DNA of 5,639 bases, taken from positions 1 to 5,639 of the forward strand of contig SKVS01000148.1 of NCBI GenBank assembly GCA_007129335.1, given 5' to 3'. Source of the DNA: Spirochaetaceae bacterium (GTDB lineage Bacteria > Spirochaetota > Spirochaetia > DSM-27196 > Salinispiraceae). The position numbers and the translations under genes were made by a program. Below, piece after piece: positions 1-5,039 of this stretch. The notes under the pieces were generated by a model, which saw only the letters and a list, made by a program, of their open reading frames with translations, was not told the DNA's origin and searched no databases. Within the stretch, counting starts at the first letter, position 1; every line of letters starts with the position of its first letter.

Positions 1-1
1 A

Positions 2-721
2 GACATGGCAGACACCTACCGATTCGACTACATTCATACGGGATTAACCACCACCCTTTCCATGAACCTTCACCGGGGAAGCAGGGAAATTCAACGGGTA
101 GCAAGAAAAATCCTGGGAATGTACGAAACAACCCGGGATTTTTTCACTGCCCGGTCGAACCAATCCCTGGCGCTCCACCTTACCCTCCTGCCCCAGACAG
201 AAGAAGTAAGAAAAATGATACCCGTACTTGCTGAATTCATTGGGGTCTGTACCCAGCAGAAGGCCACCGACAAGGAAAGCCACACTATTACCGGTCTGTT
301 TCAAACCCTCCACGAGCTGGACAATATGTGCTCTTCCCTGGAGAAAATGGCCAGGATCATGGACAAAATTGACTGCACCAAGGTCAACCTGGATGAAGAA
401 GACTCCCAATCCCTTCAGCGACTCTTCCTCATTGTCCAGGAATCCATGGACTTTGTATTTAATAATATTGACCGAGATTGGACACCCGATATGCTGGATC
501 AAATCAGAGAGCTGGAAGAAAAAATCGATAAGAAACGGAACAAAATCAACAAACAATCCCGTAAACGCATGAAATCCAAAGATGCTCATATAAAATCAGA
601 GCTGCATTTCATTACTATTATCAGGCATACCGAACACTTGGGAGATTTTGCCCTGAACATTGCTGTCAGCCTGGGATCAGCTACTGCTCCCGAGCTTTCA
701 ACCGCAAGCCGTATCCCATAA
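2..721 (+). CDS. Na/Pi cotransporter family protein, C-terminal PhoU-like domain (5' partial)
   Basis: The reading frame is open to the left edge, and 239 residues are visible. It is almost entirely helical and charged, with no membrane segments, and resembles the cytoplasmic PhoU-like domain at the C-terminus of bacterial Na/phosphate cotransporters (NptA/PF02690 type). The visible start fits the linker and first PhoU helix (a LHRGSREIQRVARKILGMYE-like amphipathic stretch). Near the end is the second hallmark helix, ITIIRHTEHLGDFALNIAVS, matching the E/D-x-x-x-D pattern that PhoU domains use to bind metal. A Lys/Arg-rich stretch (KKRNKINKQSRKRMKS) precedes it. Full family members are around 550 residues, so the membrane-spanning half should lie upstream. 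The ATG at position 5 could in principle start a stand-alone PhoU-like protein, but no upstream sequence is available to judge this. The end overlaps the oppositely transcribed transporter gene by 41 bases. Family assignment is fairly sure; the phosphate substrate is inferred from the family. Confidence 0.72.
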   Translation, partial: DMADTYRFDYIHTGLTTTLSMNLHRGSREIQRVARKILGMYETTRDFFTARSNQSLALHLTLLPQTEEVRKMIPVLAEFIGVCTQQKATDKESHTITGLFQTLHELDNMCSSLEKMARIMDKIDCTKVNLDEEDSQSLQRLFLIVQESMDFVFNNIDRDWTPDMLDQIRELEEKIDKKRNKINKQSRKRMKSKDAHIKSELHFITIIRHTEHLGDFALNIAVSLGSATAPELSTASRIP

Positions 722-1934
722 TGCCAACAAGCAGGGAAACCAGAATAATTCCTGCCCCAAGACCCCAATAATGCACCAGGAACCCCAGAACCAAGGAAAA
801 TCCTGCAGCAAACAGGGTTTCCACCTGAGATTCTACCGACAGGGCTGAAGCCATTGACCCCTGAGAAATCCTTTGGCTCACGTAATCGACTCCCATTGGT
901 TTGCGTAGGTTCTCAATAACGAAAATACCCACATACAGGGAAACCGCAAGAAATGGAATGTTCAGAAGGTATGCCAAACCAGCAGCCCCTCCCAGGAGGG
1001 TTCCTGCATAAAGGGTTCGGTTCAAGGGGGTTTCCAAGGCGGGAAACCTTTTCGCCAGAGCCCCGGATTGTCCTGAGGCAAAGGCTGTCAGGAAGTACAG
1101 AGCAGAATACAGAACTGCTGTTACCAGGGCTGTCCGCTCCTGCTCAACCAGTGACAGAAAAACAGGAAGCCCCAGGGCCATTGAACGCAACAGAGGCTGA
1201 AGGAAATCCTTGCACCCCTTGTAGTACCCGGTATACAGGGCGAGGCTGGAAATACCCCGCAGGAGTTGGGGATGGGAGAAACTGCTGAGTAACTCTTTCA
1301 ACACCCGGGAAAACTCCCCGCGTATCTCTCCAAGTGCTCCCCACCCCCTGCCCGGGCCGTCAAGATTACGGGGATAGGACAGAATCAGCAGAAAATCCAG
1401 GGCATAGGGAATAATGGTAAAAAGAAACACCGCTGCGTAGGATCCCCGCCAAAAGACCAAAGCCCCTGCAATCAGTGCAGATACCCCAGCTCCCCGCTGG
1501 CTCCAGGCTCGGGTGTTTCCATAATAAGCAGTGCGCATATGATCCTGGTTGGTTTGCCTTAAATAATCGAAAATCATTGCCTTGTGGGTTCCGGTACGAA
1601 ATGCATCACCGAATGAATACAGCGCCATGGGTAACAGCAGGGTGAGAAAATCCTGACCAAGGTAAAAACCGACGAACGCACCAATGTAGGCAAGAAAAGA
1701 AAGCAACATCGAACTTCTGCGGCCCAGGGCATCGGCAAAGAGTCCCGAAGGAATTTCCAGGAGGTTTATTCCAATTTGCCGAATTGCGTAGAGAATACCA
1801 ATGTGAGCAAAACTCAGGTTTCTCTCCAGGAGATACAACATAAAAAAGGGTTCGTAAAAACGCAGATTTTTCAGAAACCCATAGGCGCAAAACTTGAAAT
1901 ACTGCAGGTCCTTCTTCATAGAGTCCTTCTTCAT
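681..1934 (-). CDS. Major facilitator superfamily (MFS) transporter
   Basis: A 417-residue inner-membrane protein of normal MFS length with about 12 hydrophobic segments. The family signature between TM2 and TM3 is visible at residues 64-76 (GLFADALGRRSSM, the G-x-x-x-D-x-x-G-R-R motif A), preceded by LLEIPSG. Residues 109-125 (GDAFRTGTHKAMIFDYL) are typical of the TM4 region. A polar central loop near residues 187-225 separates the two six-helix halves. The substrate cannot be told from sequence; drug or metabolite export is possible. The start overlaps the upstream hydrolase stop as ATGA, so translation is probably coupled. The first ten residues are a near repeat (MKKDS-MKKDL) caused by a 15-bp tandem duplication. 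The second ATG, at 1919, has AAGAAGGA five bases upstream, while the first has only a weak GAGATG, so residue 6 may be the actual start. The 3' end overlaps the convergent PhoU-domain gene. Confidence 0.9.
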   Translation of the reverse strand: MKKDSMKKDLQYFKFCAYGFLKNLRFYEPFFMLYLLERNLSFAHIGILYAIRQIGINLLEIPSGLFADALGRRSSMLLSFLAYIGAFVGFYLGQDFLTLLLPMALYSFGDAFRTGTHKAMIFDYLRQTNQDHMRTAYYGNTRAWSQRGAGVSALIAGALVFWRGSYAAVFLFTIIPYALDFLLILSYPRNLDGPGRGWGALGEIRGEFSRVLKELLSSFSHPQLLRGISSLALYTGYYKGCKDFLQPLLRSMALGLPVFLSLVEQERTALVTAVLYSALYFLTAFASGQSGALAKRFPALETPLNRTLYAGTLLGGAAGLAYLLNIPFLAVSLYVGIFVIENLRKPMGVDYVSQRISQGSMASALSVESQVETLFAAGFSLVLGFLVHYWGLGAGIILVSLLVGIMGYGLRLKAREQ

Positions 1935-1937
1935 AGA
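1908..1937. repeat. 15-bp exact tandem duplication at a stop/start junction
   Basis: On the plus strand gtccttcttcataga occurs at 1908-1922 and again at 1923-1937 with no gap. Read on the minus strand, each copy is TCTATGAAGAAGGAC. The unit is five codons long, so the frame of the transporter is preserved and its N-terminus becomes MKKDS-MKKDL. The copy at 1923-1937 contains the hydrolase stop overlapping the first transporter ATG. The copy at 1908-1922 contains the second ATG, which lies just downstream of the AAGAAGGA supplied by its neighbour. Confidence 0.95.
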
Positions 1938-2908
1938 CGCATCATCTCATGAAAAAAATCCGGAACAATGGTTTCGGTATAGACCCGGTTAGGGAATTCC
2001 ATAAACCCCACATGGCCGCCATACCTGGGGGCGCAAAAATGCACCTTGGAACTCTGATCGGCAACTTGAAAGGGAAAACAGCCGGGACTCAAAAAGGGAT
2101 CATCCAGGGCATTCAGCACCAGTACTGGCCTCTTTATATTAGGTAGTGAGGGTAAACTGCTGGATTTTTCCCAATACTCCTGGGCATCCTTGAAACCGTT
2201 AAGCACGGATGTATAGCGGTCATCGTATTCCCGAAAGGAAGCAATGCTGGAAAATCCTTCCAGGCTGATACGGTCAGGAAACTGGCGGTGTTTTTCTTCC
2301 ATGAAGGGGCGAAGTTTTCCTAGGAGATACTTCATATAATAGGATGATTTCTCCAACGTCCCGGCGCTGCCGGCCAGATCCATGGGCACCGATACCCCTG
2401 CCCCAAAATTGTAGGGACAATTTTCCCCGGTTTCCCCAAAGTATTTCAGGGTCACATTACCCCCGAGACTGAATCCAACTAGGCAAAGAACCCGGTACCG
2501 TCCCTGGGAAACCAGGGATGTGCTGAACTCATGCAGGTCATCGGTTCGGCCCGAATGATAGGTAACCGGCAGCCGGTTCATTTCACCGCTGGCACCCCGA
2601 AAATTATACGCAGCAGTATCCCAACCCTGGGCATTCAATGCCCGGACCAGACCCCGAACATACACTCCCTGGGAGCTGCCGCCCAGTCCATGAAGGATGA
2701 CTACACACTTGTCAGATGGATTATTCGGGGAAGCAGCCGGGCTGTACGACCAATCGATATCAACAAAATCCCCATCGGAAAGTTCAAACCGTTGACGCTG
2801 GTAGGTAACCTGGGGAACAAAGCGGAATTTTGACGACCAGGTCGTATTCACGTGGGCATTTCGAAAAAACCCGGGTTGGTAGGTATGAGAAATTACTGGC
2901 ATGAACAT
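1931..2908 (-). CDS. YheT-family alpha/beta hydrolase
   Basis: A 325-residue protein from the chosen start, matching the usual 320-340 residues of the YheT/UPF0017 family. The N-terminal stretch YQPGFFRNAHVNTTW corresponds to the family's F-x-N-x-H-x-Q-T region, and FELSDGDFVDIDW to the conserved DGDFxDLxW strand. It contains the oxyanion motif HGLGG (residues 73-77), the NFRGASGEMNR and YHSGRTDD signatures, the nucleophile elbow GFSLGG with Ser147, the acidic segment ALDDPF (Asp269/270) and the catalytic His299 in GGHVGF, so the triad looks intact. Family members act on esters or lipid-like substrates, but the physiological substrate is generally unknown. The frame stays open upstream to a TTG at 3019, but that codon sits inside the palindrome's -35 box and the ATG at 2989 would precede the predicted transcription start. 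The ATGs at 2908 or 2902 align with the family start. Neither has an obvious Shine-Dalgarno sequence. It forms a translationally coupled pair with the MFS gene. Confidence 0.88.
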   Translation of the reverse strand: MFMPVISHTYQPGFFRNAHVNTTWSSKFRFVPQVTYQRQRFELSDGDFVDIDWSYSPAASPNNPSDKCVVILHGLGGSSQGVYVRGLVRALNAQGWDTAAYNFRGASGEMNRLPVTYHSGRTDDLHEFSTSLVSQGRYRVLCLVGFSLGGNVTLKYFGETGENCPYNFGAGVSVPMDLAGSAGTLEKSSYYMKYLLGKLRPFMEEKHRQFPDRISLEGFSSIASFREYDDRYTSVLNGFKDAQEYWEKSSSLPSLPNIKRPVLVLNALDDPFLSPGCFPFQVADQSSKVHFCAPRYGGHVGFMEFPNRVYTETIVPDFFHEMMRL

Positions 2909-2990
2909 ATTGTGGCAGGAGTTCAGGGGCAAGGCAAGCGCAGGGCGAATATTGAAAGGGAAAAATACGTAAACCCAGGTGTCGCTCATG

Positions 2991-3019
2991 ACTATAGATT
3001 CAAACCAATAACTCGACAA
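2991..3019 (-). promoter_or_regulatory. Predicted sigma-70 promoter for the hydrolase-MFS operon (left arm of palindrome)
   Basis: By the palindrome's symmetry the minus strand carries the same boxes: TTGTCG at 3019-3014, 17 bases, then TATAGT at 2996-2991. The two -35 boxes abut at the centre. Transcription would start near 2984, about 76 bases before the preferred hydrolase start at 2908. This makes the longer open-frame starts at 2989 and 3019 unlikely. Confidence 0.52.
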
Positions 3020-3048
3020 TTGTCGAGTTATTGGTTTGAATCTATAGT
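3020..3048 (+). promoter_or_regulatory. Predicted sigma-70 promoter for the HAD hydrolase gene (right arm of palindrome)
   Basis: The -35 box is TTGTCG at 3020-3025 (4 of 6 to TTGACA), the spacer is exactly 17 bases, and the -10 box is TATAGT at 3043-3048 (5 of 6 to TATAAT). Transcription would start near 3055, about 74 bases before the ATG at 3129. The assignment rests on consensus match and spacing only. Confidence 0.55.
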
Positions 3049-3128
3049 CTCTCAGTAACTTTCATTGTCCTTCGTTAGCCCTGGTTCAGGGGGGTTGCAA
3101 GCATTTTACTCCTGACTATGATGGAACC

Positions 3129-3773
3129 ATGAAGCTCAACACCAACCCGGAAATACCCAAGACCCTCATTCTAGATTTTGGCAATGTCCTGACCGAGAAC
3201 CAGAACAAAAATGCATACCATTCCCTGCTCCAACAGCTGGGAGTTAAGCCCCAGGAATTTTTCCCTGCCTGGTCATCCCACCGGCTCGACTACGATAAAG
3301 GCTTATTAGACACTCAACAATACTGGGCAAAGGTTTTGTCCGATTTATCCGTACCTCAAGCCATGGATCTTGCAGCCCAAAACTGGGAACACTATTTGGA
3401 AACCGATATTGCTTCTTTCAACTATCCCCGGGAAGAGCTGGCATCCTTAACCCGAGAATGCATTGACGCGGGAATCAAAACCGCAATTTTATCCAACATG
3501 CCTCCAAAAGTGGGAATTCTGTGGGATCAATTATGGCCCTGGCTTGAAACCATACCGGTACGCATATGGAGCGGTGATGTAGGTATGATCAAACCCCACC
3601 CGGACATATACCTGCTGGCAGAAGAGAAAACCGGTTCTCAGCCGGAAGATATTCTGTTTGTAGATGATTTATCAGCAAATATCGCAGGGGCTGCCCAACG
3701 GGGCTGGAGAACCCTGCATTTTATAGATGCTCCCCAGGGAATCAGGGAAATCCGCACCTGGGCCTTCTCCTGA
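3129..3773 (+). CDS. HAD-superfamily (subfamily IA-like) hydrolase, YihX-type
   Basis: A 214-residue cytoplasmic protein with the four HAD motifs in order. Motif I is LILDFGNVL with nucleophile Asp16, motif II is ILSN with Ser122, motif III is GMIKPHP with Lys155, and motif IV is ILFVDD with Asp179/Asp180. A helical cap fits residues 24-105. In motif I the residue two places after the nucleophile is Gly instead of the usual acid/base Asp. The same DxGN pattern is found in YihX-type sugar-phosphate phosphatases, so this need not mean loss of activity. The substrate is probably a small phosphorylated metabolite; that is family-level inference. The ATG at 3129 is chosen because the protein then begins shortly before motif I. 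Its upstream sequence (ATGGAACC) gives only a weak ribosome-binding match. It is divergent from the YheT-type hydrolase across the palindromic promoter and ends 9 bases from the ankyrin gene's stop. Confidence 0.9.
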   Translation: MKLNTNPEIPKTLILDFGNVLTENQNKNAYHSLLQQLGVKPQEFFPAWSSHRLDYDKGLLDTQQYWAKVLSDLSVPQAMDLAAQNWEHYLETDIASFNYPREELASLTRECIDAGIKTAILSNMPPKVGILWDQLWPWLETIPVRIWSGDVGMIKPHPDIYLLAEEKTGSQPEDILFVDDLSANIAGAAQRGWRTLHFIDAPQGIREIRTWAFS

Positions 3774-3782
3774 GGGCCAGTA

Positions 3783-4640
3783 TCAATACTCCCCATTCAG
3801 CAATTCACCCAGCCCCGGGTTAAACTCCCGGGCGTAGTCCAGGGGCGTCATTCCCCCTTCATCGGACTGGAAGGGAGTATCCCCCAGGTCTGCAAGGATC
3901 TCAAACACCGACAGGTTGGAATTAAACCTGGCTGCAAAGAAAATCCCAGACCAACCGGTTTTCCTATCCAGGGAGTCATGATCGAAAGACAGCCAGTCAA
4001 CCCAACGGTCCACATTGCCGGCAAAATTCATCCAGGTCCAATCTTGGGACCAGGGTAACAACTCGCACAACTCCCAGTCGGGCAACCCGGAATGTGCAGA
4101 AAATTCAACAGATGCATCTCCGGAGGGTTTGCCATCCAAGGAACCCAGGGTTACCCCACCCAAAGCAGAAGACAGGGTTGAAGAAACTCCATTTCCATCG
4201 GGAAGAACCAGGCTTTGGGTAATGTTCTCGTTCAAATACCGGGATGCACCATACAGAAAATTCCAGTTGTTCGCAGTACGGTCGCTTATCCGTGCCCCGG
4301 CTTCAACCAAGGCCCTTACTACCCCCGGTTCAGGGTTAAATGCAGCGGCAAACATGAGGGCAGTCCATCCATCCAGACTCCTGGCGTGAACATCCTGCCC
4401 CCGCTGGATGAGATAGGGTATGACTTCCGGATGGGGATTAGATCCTGCGGCTATCATCAGGGGTGTCCAGAGGTAGGCATCCTGACGCAATTGGGTTGCA
4501 ACCCGGGAGTAAACCCCCTGGACCTCATCCAGGGTTCCCGATTTCAGTATTTCCATTGGTGTAGAGTAAAGGGAGACCGAGCCAAAGCCTGAAAAAAGAA
4601 TGATTGACAATACATATTGAAAAAATCTGAACCTTGCCAT
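3783..4640 (-). CDS. Exported ankyrin-repeat protein
   Basis: A 285-residue protein beginning with a probable Sec signal peptide: basic MARFR, then a hydrophobic core to about residue 18 and a small-residue region up to about residue 26. Two good ankyrin repeats follow at about 56-88 (WTPLMIAAGSNPHPEVIPYL then QRGQDVHAR) and 89-121 (GWTALMFAAAFNPEPGVVRA then EAGARISDR). A partial repeat lies at about 123-140. A Ser/Gly/Trp-rich stretch at about 142-225 shows no repeat signature. Two more repeats follow at about 227-257 (GWSGIFFAARFNSN) and 261-282 (MTPLDYAREFNPG). The repeats carry an AAxFNPxP insertion between their two helices. Ankyrin repeats bind proteins; the partner is unknown and a periplasmic location is inferred. 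The start codon has AAGGG only one or two bases upstream, which is a poor ribosome-binding spacing. It is divergent from the lipoprotein gene (30 bases between starts) and convergent with the HAD gene. Confidence 0.85.
   Translation of the reverse strand: MARFRFFQYVLSIILFSGFGSVSLYSTPMEILKSGTLDEVQGVYSRVATQLRQDAYLWTPLMIAAGSNPHPEVIPYLIQRGQDVHARSLDGWTALMFAAAFNPEPGVVRALVEAGARISDRTANNWNFLYGASRYLNENITQSLVLPDGNGVSSTLSSALGGVTLGSLDGKPSGDASVEFSAHSGLPDWELCELLPWSQDWTWMNFAGNVDRWVDWLSFDHDSLDRKTGWSGIFFAARFNSNLSVFEILADLGDTPFQSDEGGMTPLDYAREFNPGLGELLNGEY
4604..4631 (+). promoter_or_regulatory. Possible promoter for the small lipoprotein gene
   Basis: A perfect -35 consensus, TTGACA, lies at 4604-4609. With a 16-base spacer the best -10 is TCTGAA at 4626-4631, only 3 of 6 to consensus, in an A-rich stretch. 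It would lie inside the signal-peptide codons of the divergent ankyrin gene. The -35 box is clear; the -10 box is doubtful. Confidence 0.3.
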
Positions 4641-4661
4641 ACCCTTGTATCGGACACGAAC

Positions 4662-4666
4662 GGAGG
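4662..4666 (+). promoter_or_regulatory. Strong Shine-Dalgarno site fixing the lipoprotein start
   Basis: GGAGG, followed by AATC and then ATG at 4671. This is the best ribosome-binding site in the window. It argues for the 103-residue lipoprotein start over the longer TTG start at 4617, which would put a polar, Cys-containing stretch ahead of the signal peptide. Confidence 0.85.
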
Positions 4667-4670
4667 AATC

Positions 4671-4982
4671 ATGAAAAAAAGCAGTCGCCCCTCATTCCTT
4701 GGTATGGGCCTATTGATTATATGCCTGATCCTGATACTTTCTGGTTGCTTCCCCGGAGACAACCGCTTCCAGGAACGAAGTTCTGCAGGGTTCTTCTGGG
4801 GGATTTGGCACGGGTGGATTGCCCCATTCTCCCTGATTGTCGGATTTTTCAATCCTGCAGTCCGGGTTTATGAACCTATGAACACCGGCTGGTGGTACGA
4901 CCTGGGATTCTACATGGCAATTATCGGGGGATTTGGCGGCTTATCGGTAGCTCGCAAGGGTTCAGCAAAAAAGCCCAAGTAA
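4671..4982 (+). CDS. Small conserved lipoprotein with FWGIWHGWIAPFS core
   Basis: A 103-residue protein. Residues 1-25 form a lipoprotein signal peptide: basic MKKSSR, hydrophobic GMGLLIICLILIL, and lipobox LSGC with Cys26 as the lipid-anchored residue. The mature part has a Trp-rich segment at 41-60 (FFWGIWHGWIAPFS then LIVGFF), a Tyr-Glu-x-x-Asn-x-Gly-Trp-Trp-Tyr segment at 67-76, and a hydrophobic, Gly-rich helix at about 78-91 that could span a membrane, ending in a Lys-rich tail. I recognise this WHGxIxPFS...Y/N...NxGWWYxxGF pattern as recurring in small uncharacterised bacterial proteins, but I know of no assigned function. The start is set by a strong GGAGG. It ends 57 bases before the convergent radical SAM gene. 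Location in the cell envelope is well supported; the role is unknown. Confidence 0.85.
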   Translation: MKKSSRPSFLGMGLLIICLILILSGCFPGDNRFQERSSAGFFWGIWHGWIAPFSLIVGFFNPAVRVYEPMNTGWWYDLGFYMAIIGGFGGLSVARKGSAKKPK

Positions 4983-5039
4983 TAGATTGCCCGAACCTCC
5001 CGGGACTGCTCAGGAGCTTGCGGCCCAGGGTTCACAGGA
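4983..5039. other. Short convergent intergenic region without a clear terminator
   Basis: These 57 bases separate two converging genes. Weak nested inverted repeats are visible: GAACC at 4993-4997 with GGTTC at 5029-5033, and GCTC at 5008-5011 with GAGC at 5014-5017. There is no T-run on either strand, so I do not call an intrinsic terminator. Confidence 0.4.

Larger units (their letters stand above)
2990..3049. repeat. Perfect 60-bp palindrome with no spacer
   Basis: Every base from 2990 to 3019 pairs with its partner from 3049 down to 3020 (coordinates sum to 6039), giving two 30-base arms with no mismatch and no loop. The centre is CGACAATTGTCG. The first mismatch on each side is at 2989/3050. 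There is no run of T after either arm, so it is not a standard intrinsic terminator. It lies between the divergently transcribed hydrolase and HAD hydrolase genes. Because of the symmetry, the same peptide (SSYWFESIV) appears in spurious frames on both strands. It may form a cruciform in supercoiled DNA; that is inference. Confidence 0.98.

Noticed and set aside
44..589. Long minus-strand open frame antisense to the PhoU-like domain
   Set aside because: The plus frame matches a known domain. The antisense product shows no recognisable family and has no ribosome-binding site that I can see.
2909..3019. N-terminal extension of the YheT-type hydrolase, with a hydrophobic stretch and an LNSC sequence resembling a lipobox
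   Set aside because: It starts at a TTG inside the predicted -35 box or an ATG upstream of the predicted transcription start. It lacks a basic N-terminus and precedes the point where family members begin.
2990..3049. Palindrome as an intrinsic terminator
   Set aside because: It lies between divergent gene starts, has no T-run after either arm, and the stem is AT-rich.
2852..3058. 68-codon plus-strand open frame ending in the palindrome
   Set aside because: It is antisense to the hydrolase start, lacks a ribosome-binding site, and its tail is only the palindrome arm translated.
3079..3091. Small hairpin CCCTG-GTT-CAGGG in the HAD leader
   Set aside because: It has only five pairs, no T-run and no recognisable riboswitch or attenuator context.
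3758..3780. Imperfect hairpin CTGGGCC...GGGCCAG at the HAD/ankyrin convergent ends
   Set aside because: The seven-pair stem has a G-G mismatch and no following T-run in either direction, so terminator function is not supported.
4015..4592. Plus-strand open frames opposite the ankyrin gene
   Set aside because: Their products are low-complexity and Pro/Cys-rich without motifs, while the minus frame has clear ankyrin repeats and a signal peptide.
4617..4670. Longer TTG start for the lipoprotein gene
   Set aside because: It would bury the signal peptide and lipobox behind 18 polar residues. The ATG at 4671 has a near-ideal GGAGG.
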